From DASUPK01 sp033856335 (GTDB taxonomy: Bacteria; Actinomycetota; Thermoleophilia; Solirubrobacterales; 70-9), in the NCBI GenBank assembly GCA_033856335.1, contig JAWVFG010000073.1, positions 1 to 8,964 on the forward strand: 8,964 nt of DNA. Direction: 5' to 3'. Under the pieces are notes generated by a model. That model saw only the letters and a program-made list of their open reading frames with translations. It was not told where the DNA came from and ran no database searches. Positions 1 through 6,318 of this stretch are shown piece by piece. Both the position numbers and the translations under genes were made by a program. Positions within the stretch are counted from its first letter, which is position 1; every line of letters begins with the position of its first letter.

Positions 1-213
1 AATCCCGTCGAGCGCGGATCTCGCCAGCTCCCGCACCATCTCCCACCAGGCCGAGGCGTCCTGGATCGCGCCCCCGCCGGGAAGGCGCTCGGTCTCGTAG
101 GTGCGCTGCTCAACGGCCGCGATCTCGCCGGTCAGCGAGACCGCGCCAACCTTGAGGGCACCGCTGCCCAGGTCGACCGCGAGGGCGACGTGATCGAGGG
201 GCGGCTTCGCCAT
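1..213 (-). CDS. FGGY-family carbohydrate kinase, N-terminal fragment (runs off the left edge)
   Basis: Only the first 71 residues are in the window. FGGY kinases phosphorylate sugars or polyols with ATP (xylulose, glycerol, gluconate and others) in the cytoplasm. The support is an N-terminal phosphate-binding motif of the ASKHA fold at about residues 13-22 (D14-L-G-S-G-A-L-K, the family's DxGTxxxK with Ser for Thr), followed by the beta-hairpin (VGAVSLTGEIAA) and a QDASAWWEMV segment at about 54-63 that matches the 'Q(D/N)PxxWW' element common in xylulokinase-like members. The ATG at 213-211 has a good Shine-Dalgarno, GAGAGGA (223-229), nine bases upstream. It starts 18 bp after the stop of the lyase gene, so the two are very likely co-transcribed. 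The substrate cannot be told from this fragment, because the specificity-determining residues lie outside the window. Confidence 0.8.
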   Translation of the reverse strand, partial: MAKPPLDHVALAVDLGSGALKVGAVSLTGEIAAVEQRTYETERLPGGGAIQDASAWWEMVRELARSALDGI

Positions 214-231
214 CAAACGGGTTCCTCTCGG

Positions 232-1650
232 CTACGCCTCGGAGGACCCTCGCATGACGGGGATGCTCTGCTGGGAATCCATCAGCTGGGTCATCACGCC
301 ACGGATCAGCTCCTCGGCCTCGACGGTGCTGCCGCCCGGCACCCCGCCGTAGACGGCGCTCGACTCCGCCGGCTGGGCGCCGCGATCGCGCGCGTAGGCG
401 ACGGCCGCGTCCAGGTCGGCGGCGAATGCCTCGACGACCCCGGCCTGTGTCTGCGGCCGGGTCACCGCCATATGGAGGGCGTTCGGGTACTGGAGCCCGT
501 TGAAGCGCCAGCCGCGGCGCTTCATCTCGTCGTTGACGTGGTAGATGTCGAAGTCGTCGGAGGTGAAGGCGAAGAGGAAGGTCGGCTCTCCCATCAGCCG
601 CAGCTCGGGATGCGAGCGAACGGCTTCCTGCATCGCCGCCGAGGTCTCGAAGATGCGCTTCGCGTACTCGCGATACCCCCCGCGGCCGACCGAGACGAGC
701 GACGCCCAGGTGGCCGCGAGCAGCCCATCCGACCGCGATCCCTCCATCCCCGGCGAGAAGTACTTGCCGCCGCTCCAGTCCGGCATGAAGAAATAGCAGC
801 GGTTGCGCAGCTCCCGGTCGCGGAAGAGCAGCGTCGAGGTGCCCTTCAGGCCGTAGCCGTACTTGTGGGTGTCCGCGGAGATGCTGGTCACTCCCGGCAC
901 ACGGAAGTCGAAGGGCGGGATCGGATAGCCGAGCTCCTCGCCGAAGGGCAGCAGGTAGCCGCCGAGGCAGCCGTCGACGTGCAGGCCGACCCCACGCTCG
1001 GTCGCGAGCTCGCCCAGCTCGGCGATCGGGTCGATCGTCCCGTAGCCGTAGTTCCCGGCCGAGCCGACGATCGCGACGGTGTTCTCATCGATCAGCTCGC
1101 CCACGACTTCCGGCTGCACCAGGGTGGTCTCGGCGTCGACGGGCGCATGGCGCATCTCCAGGCCGAACAGGTGACAGGCCTTGTCGAAGGCGGGATGGCC
1201 GGTCTCGGGCTTGACCAGGTTGGGCCGCTCGATGCCGCGCTCCTCGCGCCCCTGCTCCCTGTAGGCGAGCACCGCCTGGGCGATGCTGGCGCTTCCGCCC
1301 GAGGTGACCATGCCCGCCGGCTCACCGTCGTCCGCGGCATCCGCGTGCATCAGGTTGAGGGCCATCGCGATGATCTCCCCCTCGAACCGGGTGGCGCTGG
1401 GGCACATGTCCCGCTGCAGCGCGTTCTGGTGCGCGAACAGCCCGAACGCCTCCTTCAGGAAGGCGTAGTGGTCGCGGTCGCCGCAATACATGGTCCCCGA
1501 GCAGCGGCCGTCCTCCCAGACCGCGTCCTCCTCGGTCGCCATCGCCCGCATCTCGCTCAAGATCTCCTCGCGCGAGCGACCGCTCTCGGGAATCGCGCGA
1601 CTGACGCCGTAGCGCTCGGCGTAGGGGTAGAAGTCGAAGAGGTCGCTCAT
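232..1650 (-). CDS. PLP-dependent lyase/decarboxylase, sphingosine-1-phosphate lyase family
   Basis: A 472-residue group II PLP enzyme. Sphingosine-1-phosphate lyases cleave phosphorylated long-chain bases to a fatty aldehyde and phosphoethanolamine. Seen: TSGGSASI at 116-123 (phosphate/cofactor loop), H152 in GHPAFDKA (counterpart of the His stacking on PLP), LHVDGCLGGY at 223-232 with D226 (pyridine-N contact) and C228, and SADTHKYGYGLKG at 258-270 with K263 as the Schiff-base lysine. The FDFRVPGVTSISADTHKYGY stretch, the DWSGG...GSR region at 291-306 and the late AVYGG at 432-436 resemble eukaryotic S1P lyase much more than glutamate or aromatic amino acid decarboxylases. There is no N-terminal membrane anchor, unlike the human enzyme, so it should be soluble. 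The ATG at 1650 has GAAGGAG (1661-1667) ten bases upstream. It lies 63 bp after cydB and 18 bp before a sugar kinase. Its substrate is unknown: a general phospho-amino-alcohol lyase or an amino acid decarboxylase remains possible. Confidence 0.85.
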   Translation of the reverse strand: MSDLFDFYPYAERYGVSRAIPESGRSREEILSEMRAMATEEDAVWEDGRCSGTMYCGDRDHYAFLKEAFGLFAHQNALQRDMCPSATRFEGEIIAMALNLMHADAADDGEPAGMVTSGGSASIAQAVLAYREQGREERGIERPNLVKPETGHPAFDKACHLFGLEMRHAPVDAETTLVQPEVVGELIDENTVAIVGSAGNYGYGTIDPIAELGELATERGVGLHVDGCLGGYLLPFGEELGYPIPPFDFRVPGVTSISADTHKYGYGLKGTSTLLFRDRELRNRCYFFMPDWSGGKYFSPGMEGSRSDGLLAATWASLVSVGRGGYREYAKRIFETSAAMQEAVRSHPELRLMGEPTFLFAFTSDDFDIYHVNDEMKRRGWRFNGLQYPNALHMAVTRPQTQAGVVEAFAADLDAAVAYARDRGAQPAESSAVYGGVPGGSTVEAEELIRGVMTQLMDSQQSIPVMRGSSEA

Positions 1651-1685
1651 CCGGGTCTGGCTCCTTCGGTCGGTGCGGGACTGAC

Positions 1686-1700
1686 CGGTCTACCAGACCG
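1686..1700 (-). other. Small perfect hairpin between cydB and the lyase gene
   Basis: A 6-bp perfect inverted repeat (CGGTCT / AGACCG) with a 3-base loop lies in the 63-bp gap after the cydB stop. No T-run follows it on the minus strand, so it does not look like a classic intrinsic terminator. It could cause weak attenuation or protect the cydAB mRNA end. It may equally be chance in GC-rich DNA. Confidence 0.25.
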
Positions 1701-1713
1701 AGGAGCCCGGCTG

Positions 1714-2709
1714 CTATTCGAGCGCGCTTCTCTGCGAGAGGACGTAGAGCAGGATCAGAGACGGGACGACCAGGGCGGCAGCAGCCAGGAATACGACGAT
1801 CACGGAGATCAGGGTCGCCGACGGGCCCGCAGCAGCGGAGATCTTCAGGGAGGTCGGCAACATGTATGGGAAGGCGGCCGCGAAGTAGCCCCAGATCATC
1901 GAGACCGCGGCGCCCACGGCCGCCACGCGCAGGCCCCTGCTCCGCCCGCTGACCAGCAGCCCGAGGGCCGCCAGGCCGCAGACGCCAGAGAGCACGACGA
2001 GGGCAATCCCGGGCCAGGACGTGAGGCCGTCGTAGATGAAGCGGGCATCCTGGCGGAGGGCGACGACTCCGACGGCGGCTCCGATCCCCGCGATGACGGC
2101 GATCACGAGAGCCCGCCGCGCGAAGTAGTCGCGGAGCTCCCGGTGGCCGGCGGCCCCGGAGTCCCGGACCAGGAAGACGGCGGCTGTGTACGCCGCGACC
2201 GCCACGAACAGCGCCCCGGTGACCAGCGGGAGGAAACCGGTCCAGCTGGCGGTCGGATCGCCGTAGCCCGCCGCGGGCACGTCGCCCGAGGCGATCGCGC
2301 CGACGACCGTCCCCATGAAGAACGGCGTGAGCAGCGAGGCGACCCCGAACACGCGCGTCGCCGGCCGCTGCACGGGCCCGGGGAGGGCGTGGCGGAAAGC
2401 GAAGCCGGAGCCGCGCAGGACGATCCCGAGCGCGGCCAGCGCGAGCGGGATGTAGAGCGTGGTCATGATCGCCGAGAACAGCGAGGGAAAGCCGGTCCAG
2501 AGCACGACCAGGACGAAGATCAACCAGACGTGGTTGGCCTCCCAGACCGGGCCGATCGAGCGATCGATCTGAGCGCGCACCCGCTCGGCCCGTTGTCCGC
2601 GGCCCGCGAGCAGATCCCAGACACCGGCGCCGAAGTCGGCGCCTCCGAAGATCGCGTACAGGGTGACGCCGAGCCAGAGGATCGCCGCGCAGACGTCGGC
2701 GGTGCTCAT
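1714..2709 (-). CDS. cydB: Cytochrome bd quinol oxidase subunit II
   Basis: A 331-residue integral membrane protein, the non-catalytic partner of CydA, needed for assembly of the heme b558/b595/d oxidase that reduces O2 with quinol electrons. Family marks: the N-terminal helix running into IFGGADFGAGVWDLL (about 20-34, with conserved D25), then PVWEANHVWLIF (55-66) and LWTGFPSLFSA (70-80), GSGFAFRHAL (100-109), SLLTPFFMGTVVGAIASG (125-142) and a late IWGYFAAAFPYMLP (272-285). I count eight or nine hydrophobic segments, and the length is normal. An upstream extension of the frame to 3018 is possible, but the ATG at 2709 is chosen because it forms an ATGA overlap with the cydA stop and has GGAGG seven bases upstream inside cydA. 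This implies translational coupling and equal subunit production. No cydC/cydD transporter genes follow in this window. Confidence 0.96.
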   Translation of the reverse strand: MSTADVCAAILWLGVTLYAIFGGADFGAGVWDLLAGRGQRAERVRAQIDRSIGPVWEANHVWLIFVLVVLWTGFPSLFSAIMTTLYIPLALAALGIVLRGSGFAFRHALPGPVQRPATRVFGVASLLTPFFMGTVVGAIASGDVPAAGYGDPTASWTGFLPLVTGALFVAVAAYTAAVFLVRDSGAAGHRELRDYFARRALVIAVIAGIGAAVGVVALRQDARFIYDGLTSWPGIALVVLSGVCGLAALGLLVSGRSRGLRVAAVGAAVSMIWGYFAAAFPYMLPTSLKISAAAGPSATLISVIVVFLAAAALVVPSLILLYVLSQRSALE

Positions 2710-4103
2710 GCCGAGGCCTCCGAGTCGCCGTGGGGCGGCCCGTAGGGAAGCTCGGGCCCGGGCTCCGCTGCATCGCCCTCTCGCCAGCGGGCGGAGAGCC
2801 CCCGCAGGACCACAACGGCGATCGTGCCGAGGGCGAGGTAGAGCAACATCGTCACCCCGAAGACCCACCAGATCCCCTTTGCCGGCGTCACCGCATCCGA
2901 GGTGCGCATCAGGCCGTTGACGATCCAGGGCTGGCGCCCCACCTCGGTCACGATCCAGCCGGATTCGAGGGCGACGACCGCGGCGACGCCCGCGAGCGCT
3001 CCGGCGCGCATGAACCACTTCGTCTCAGGGAGGTCGCGCCTGCGGTACCAGGCGATCGCGAACCAGACGGCGAGCAGGGAGAGCAGGGAGCCGACTCCGA
3101 CCATCGTGTCGAAGGCCGTATGCAGCATGGTCAGGGCCGGTGGCTGCCGATCGGCGGGTATCTGGTTCAGGCCGGTGACGTCGGTCCCGGTGCTGAACCC
3201 GACCAGCAGCGAGTCGAGGCCCGGAATCGAGATGGCGGCGGAGACGTGGCCGTCGTGGCAGATGCCCCCGACGTGCTCGGCCTGGTTGTCGCCTCCCTTG
3301 TAGACGCACTCAAAGCCGGCGAACTTGGCGGGCTGGTCGTGGGCCACCGCACGAGCGGCGGTGTCCCCGACGAAGAGCTGGATCGGCGTGGCGATCGCCG
3401 CCACCGTGAACGGGATGATGAATCCGAGGCGGTGATAGCGGTCGCGGCGCCCGCGGAGCATGCCGACGGCGTACACGGACGCGACCAGGAAGCCGACGAC
3501 CATGTACGCCGCGAGCCACATGTGGAAGAACTCGTAGCCGGCGGCCGGGTTGAAGAGGACCTCGAAGGGCCTCACGTCCGTGACGTGTCCGGCGGTGTCC
3601 AACGTGAACCCCTGCGGCTGGTTCATCCACGAGTTGGCGGCGATCACGGAGAAGGCGCCCCCGACTCCCGAGATCACGATCGGCACCGCGGCCCACATGT
3701 GCGCACGCGGCGAGAGCCGGTTCCAGCCGTAGATGTAGATGGCGATGAAGATCGCCTCGAGGAAGAAGAAGATGCCCTCGATCGCGAAGGCGATCCCGAA
3801 CACGTCGCCGAAGCGGTCCATGAACCGCGGCCAGAGCAGGCCGAACTCGAAGGAGAGGACCGTGCCGCTGACGGCACCGACGGCGAAGAGGACAGCGACC
3901 GCCTTCGACCAGTTGCGGGCGAGGCGAAGAGCGGCCTCGTCGTTGCGCTTGCGACCCCTGTACTCGGCGATCAGCATCATCGCCGGGAAGGCCACCCCGA
4001 AGCAGGCCAGCACGATGTGAAACCCGAGGGTGAAGCCCATCTGGTTGCGCGCCGCCAGCAGGTTGCTCCCGGCGTCGGCGATCGACGGAACGAGGCCCAT
4101 CAC
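2706..4103 (-). CDS. cydA: Cytochrome bd quinol oxidase subunit I
   Basis: A 465-residue catalytic subunit carrying all three hemes and the quinol site. By alignment to E. coli CydA I place H29 (for H19), the E109/E116 pair on the proton path (E99/E107, one residue closer here), H194 (H186) and M334 in DTMVG (M393) as heme b558 ligands, E387 in TEVGRQPW (E445) for heme b595, and K260/E265 in QPAKFAGFE (K252/E257) for quinol binding. The Q-loop from about 250 to 325 is short, the type lacking the E. coli insertion, but contains an unusual cluster C266, H277, C282, H283, H286. The N-terminal frame begins GTG ATG; either 4103 or the ATG at 4100 is the start, and neither has a clear Shine-Dalgarno. 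It begins 9-12 bp after the stop of the 53-residue gene, and its TGA overlaps the cydB ATG. The length matches short-Q-loop homologues. Confidence 0.97.
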   Translation of the reverse strand: MMGLVPSIADAGSNLLAARNQMGFTLGFHIVLACFGVAFPAMMLIAEYRGRKRNDEAALRLARNWSKAVAVLFAVGAVSGTVLSFEFGLLWPRFMDRFGDVFGIAFAIEGIFFFLEAIFIAIYIYGWNRLSPRAHMWAAVPIVISGVGGAFSVIAANSWMNQPQGFTLDTAGHVTDVRPFEVLFNPAAGYEFFHMWLAAYMVVGFLVASVYAVGMLRGRRDRYHRLGFIIPFTVAAIATPIQLFVGDTAARAVAHDQPAKFAGFECVYKGGDNQAEHVGGICHDGHVSAAISIPGLDSLLVGFSTGTDVTGLNQIPADRQPPALTMLHTAFDTMVGVGSLLSLLAVWFAIAWYRRRDLPETKWFMRAGALAGVAAVVALESGWIVTEVGRQPWIVNGLMRTSDAVTPAKGIWWVFGVTMLLYLALGTIAVVVLRGLSARWREGDAAEPGPELPYGPPHGDSEASA

Positions 4104-4112
4104 CGGCTGAGC

Positions 4113-4274
4113 TTATGGCTTGCTGGCCAGGTGAAAGCGGTTGCAGAAATCGCAGCGGTAGTAGGTCATGCCGAGCCGCTCCGCCTCGGAGCGGGCCACC
4201 GACTCGCTCTCATAAGGCGTCTTCGGCTTGCCGTCCGCCCGGAAATGACTGGGAACGATCCTTCGCGCGGCCAT
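4113..4274 (-). CDS. Small Cys/His (zinc-knuckle-like) protein, 53 aa, upstream of cydA
   Basis: A 53-residue basic, soluble protein with no signal peptide or membrane helix. The N-terminal half is rich in Arg/Lys (MAARRIVPSHFRADGKPKT), the middle is an ESESVARSEAERLGM helix, and the C-terminus is YYRCDFCNRFHLASKP with C41, C44 and H48, resembling half of a zinc ribbon of the 'YxCxxCxxxHL' type seen in small uncharacterised actinobacterial proteins. Zinc binding is inferred; with three ligands it would need a dimer or a fourth residue such as H10. I prefer the ATG at 4274 because the upstream extension to 4412 crosses the divergent gene and reads as low-complexity Arg/Ser. It lacks a Shine-Dalgarno, but a TACGCT box lies six bases upstream, as expected for a leaderless transcript. 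It ends 9-12 bp before cydA, so it should be co-transcribed with cydAB. Function unknown. Confidence 0.7.
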   Translation of the reverse strand: MAARRIVPSHFRADGKPKTPYESESVARSEAERLGMTYYRCDFCNRFHLASKP

Positions 4275-4309
4275 GATTCGAGCGTAGCGCGCCCAACCTA
4301 GGGGCCCCT
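4275..4309 (-). promoter_or_regulatory. Candidate leaderless promoter for the 53-aa gene and cydAB, with palindrome at the -35 position
   Basis: On the minus strand TACGCT (4286-4281) fits the actinobacterial -10 pattern TAnnnT and ends six bases before the ATG at 4274, which places the transcript start at the initiator A. No Shine-Dalgarno is present, consistent with leaderless translation. The perfect palindrome AGGGGCCCCT (4300-4309) covers about -26 to -35 relative to that start, where a repressor or activator could act. No good -35 hexamer is visible. This is an inference from pattern and spacing only. Confidence 0.35.
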
Positions 4310-4315
4310 TAGGGG
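4298..4315. repeat. GC palindrome plus repeated TAGGGG in the divergent intergenic region
   Basis: Within the 86-bp gap between the divergent start codons at 4274 and 4361 lies the 10-bp palindrome AGGGGCCCCT (4300-4309). TAGGGG occurs twice in direct orientation, at 4299-4304 and 4310-4315, 11 bp apart, i.e. about one helical turn. That arrangement could be an operator shared by the cyd and signalling operons. The rest of the gap shows no other clear structure, and I could not identify a convincing promoter for the plus-strand operon. Confidence 0.4.
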
Positions 4316-4360
4316 TCATTCCCGATAGACGGGGGCGAGTCGAGGCGTCATGGTCGCGGC

Positions 4361-5320
4361 ATGACAAACGAAAAGACAAGCGAGAAGAACCAGGTCGGCC
4401 CGCGCAGCCCACTGCTCCGCTCTCGAGACGACCGTGTGCTCTGGGGCGTCGCGGGCGGCCTCGCCGACCACCTCGGGTTCAACGCGACGCTGGTCCGGGT
4501 CGCGTTTGTGCTCGTCACCCTGTTCGGCGGCGCCGGCGTGCTCGCCTATCTGGTCCTGGCCGTGGCGCTGCCGGAGGATGACGGAACAGGCCAGCCGGTG
4601 GGCGAGAGCGCTTGGGCGCGGCTCGGCAAGGTCGTGCTCGTCTGCATCCTGGTCGCGATCGCCCTGGGAGTCGCGGCGGGATTGGCCGCGATCAGCGCCT
4701 GGGTGACGGCGACCGGTCATGGAACGGTGGTCGCCGTGCTCGTGATCGCGCTCGGCGTGGCCCTGGTTGCTGCCGCGTTCGCCGCCGGCATACGGCGACG
4801 GGTGACGCCCCCGCTACTCGTGCTGGCGCTGGTGCTCGGCATCCCCGCCGGCGCCATCGCCGCCGCGGGCATCAAGATCGACGGCTCGATCGGGCAACGG
4901 ACATACACCCCGACCGTGGCAGCCGACCTTCCCGCCGACGGGTACAAGCTCGGCACGGGCCAGCTGGTGGTCGACCTCCGCGAGCTGCCCTGGGCTCCCG
5001 GCCAGACGATCACCGCGTCGGCCCACCTGGGCATCGGGCAAATGATCGTGTCGGTCCCGTCCAACGTGTGCGTCGTGGGGCACGCCACCGGGAAGGCGGG
5101 CGAGCTGATCGTCGCCGGCGACGTCAGTCAGGGAGTCGACCCCCAGGTGGATCAGGGGACCCCGACCAGCAACGCTCCCCGGCTGGACCTCAACGCGGAC
5201 ATCCAGCTCGGTCAGATGATCGTCACCGACGAGGATCCCAATGTGATCGATTCTCGCGGAGCGGACTACGACCACCACACTCAAGAGGCGGAGGCGCAAA
5301 GGCGGGTATGCGGTAGGTGA
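4361..5320 (+). CDS. PspC-domain / toastrack (LiaF-like) membrane protein
   Basis: A 319-residue membrane protein. Residues 18-72 form a PspC domain (LLRSRDDRVLWGVAGGLADHLG, then VRVAFVLVTLFGGAGVLAYLVLAVALP). Three further hydrophobic segments follow at about 90-115, 122-143 and 150-171. Residues 180-290 are a soluble beta-rich domain of the LiaF C-terminal ('toastrack') type, with three spaced strands sharing a GQ(L/M)(V/I)V core: GTGQLVVDL (198-206), GIGQMIVSV (224-232) and LGQMIVTDE (283-291). The acidic tail after 290 is probably disordered. In Firmicutes LiaF restrains the LiaS kinase until cell-envelope damage; by gene order this protein probably plays the same role for the kinase that follows, with which it shares a GTGA overlap. 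The ATG at 4361 is the only reasonable start, though its Shine-Dalgarno is poor. Many actinobacteria fuse PspC to the kinase; here it is separate. Confidence 0.85.
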   Translation: MTNEKTSEKNQVGPRSPLLRSRDDRVLWGVAGGLADHLGFNATLVRVAFVLVTLFGGAGVLAYLVLAVALPEDDGTGQPVGESAWARLGKVVLVCILVAIALGVAAGLAAISAWVTATGHGTVVAVLVIALGVALVAAAFAAGIRRRVTPPLLVLALVLGIPAGAIAAAGIKIDGSIGQRTYTPTVAADLPADGYKLGTGQLVVDLRELPWAPGQTITASAHLGIGQMIVSVPSNVCVVGHATGKAGELIVAGDVSQGVDPQVDQGTPTSNAPRLDLNADIQLGQMIVTDEDPNVIDSRGADYDHHTQEAEAQRRVCGR

Positions 5321-6318
5321 CAAAGCCAGACCTGAGCACGCTGGGGACCGGGGCAGCCGTCCTGGTCCTCGGCGCGTTCCTGCTCGTCCAGGCGAACGGA
5401 ACCCTCGAGCTGAACGGTGGCGCGTCCCTCGGAGCGCTGGCCGCGTGCGTAGCTCTCGCGCTGATCGCAAGCGCGTTCGGTCGGCGCAGGTCGCAACGCG
5501 TCGGCGAGCCGGATGACGAGGACCTGGCCTCGGCGGCGCTGGGCCGCGAGGCAAGCCGGGTCTCGAAGGTCGGGTTCGGGCTGGGGGTCCTCCTGGGCGC
5601 CGGCCTCCTGTTCATCTGGGCGAACGGCTCGCTCGCGGCCGCGGGCAGGGTGGCGCTGGCGGCGCTCGTGGTGACGATCGCGTTGATGTTGATCTCCGCT
5701 CCGTTCTGGCTTGCGATGGTGAGGAGGCTCGGCACGGAACGTGTCGCGCGAGCTCGTTCGGAGGAGCGCTCGGAGGTCGCCGCGCACCTCCACGATTCCG
5801 TCCTCCAGACGCTCGCTCTGATCCAGAAGCGCTCCGGCGACCCCGAGCAGGTCGCCAGGCTTGCGCGCCGGCAGGAGAGGGAGCTTCGCGAATGGTTGGC
5901 CGACGACCGCCCGACCAGGCCGGACGAGCGGCTCGCCGACGCTCTGCGGGCCGCCGCGGCCGAGATCGAGGATTCGCACGGCACGCCGATCGAGGCGATC
6001 GTGGTGGGCGACATCGCGCTCGACGACAGGATGGGTTCCCTGGTCGGCGCGGCGAGGGAGGCGTTGACCAACGCCGCGAAGTTCGCCTCCGACGGCGGTC
6101 CGGTCAGGCTGTACGCAGAGATCGACGACGGTGAGGCACGGGTCTTCATCGATGACCGTGGGCCCGGCTTCGATCTCGATGCGATCCCGAGTGACCGGCG
6201 CGGCGTCCGCGAGTCGATAATCGGGCGCATGAAGCGGCATGGAGGACGGGCCGAGATACGCAGCGAGCCGGGCGAGGGCACCGCCGTGGAGCTGAGCATC
6301 AAGGGAGGAGGCCGATGA
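5317..6318 (+). CDS. Sensor histidine kinase, NarL/DesK-LiaS type, intramembrane sensing
   Basis: A 333-residue kinase. The N-terminal 135 residues hold four hydrophobic segments (about 11-26, 36-54, 86-102, 110-134) with almost no extracytoplasmic loop, so it probably reads a membrane signal or a partner protein rather than a ligand. A HisKA_3 dimerisation helix follows with AAHLHDSVLQTL: H159 is the phosphorylation site, with D160 and Q164 as conserved neighbours. The ATPase domain shows the N box REALTNAAKF (E248, N252), G1 DDRGPGFD (D280) and a GEGTAVEL segment (320s). The two membrane hairpins are similar to each other, suggesting internal duplication. The start is GTG at 5317, overlapping the TGA of the PspC gene by 4 bp; its own TGA overlaps the regulator's ATG. 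The partner regulator is immediately downstream, and the PspC/toastrack protein is the likely upstream inhibitor. The signal is unknown. Confidence 0.93.
   Translation: MTKPDLSTLGTGAAVLVLGAFLLVQANGTLELNGGASLGALAACVALALIASAFGRRRSQRVGEPDDEDLASAALGREASRVSKVGFGLGVLLGAGLLFIWANGSLAAAGRVALAALVVTIALMLISAPFWLAMVRRLGTERVARARSEERSEVAAHLHDSVLQTLALIQKRSGDPEQVARLARRQERELREWLADDRPTRPDERLADALRAAAAEIEDSHGTPIEAIVVGDIALDDRMGSLVGAAREALTNAAKFASDGGPVRLYAEIDDGEARVFIDDRGPGFDLDAIPSDRRGVRESIIGRMKRHGGRAEIRSEPGEGTAVELSIKGGGR

Noticed and set aside
1686..1700. A Rho-independent terminator after cydB.
   Set aside because: The stem is perfect but only 6 bp, and no T-run follows; it is kept only as a low-confidence structure.
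190..2745. An 851-codon open frame on the plus strand.
   Set aside because: It runs antisense to the lyase and cydB, which have clear family motifs. Its translation is low-complexity Arg/Gly/Asp/His-rich, typical of a GC-rich shadow frame.
1322..2815. A 497-codon minus-strand frame spanning the cydB-lyase junction.
   Set aside because: It is an alternate frame of the two real genes, rich in Arg/Pro/Gly.
2710..3018. An in-frame N-terminal extension of cydB by 103 codons.
   Set aside because: It lies in cydA, is Arg-rich without membrane character, and the ATG at 2709 has both a ribosome site and the ATGA overlap.
2730..4301. A 523-codon open frame on the plus strand.
   Set aside because: It is antisense to cydA and the 53-aa gene, and the product is charge-rich with no fold-like pattern.
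4275..4412. An N-terminal extension of the 53-aa protein to 99 residues.
   Set aside because: It would run through the intergenic palindrome and into the first codons of the divergent PspC gene; the added part has no recognisable pattern.
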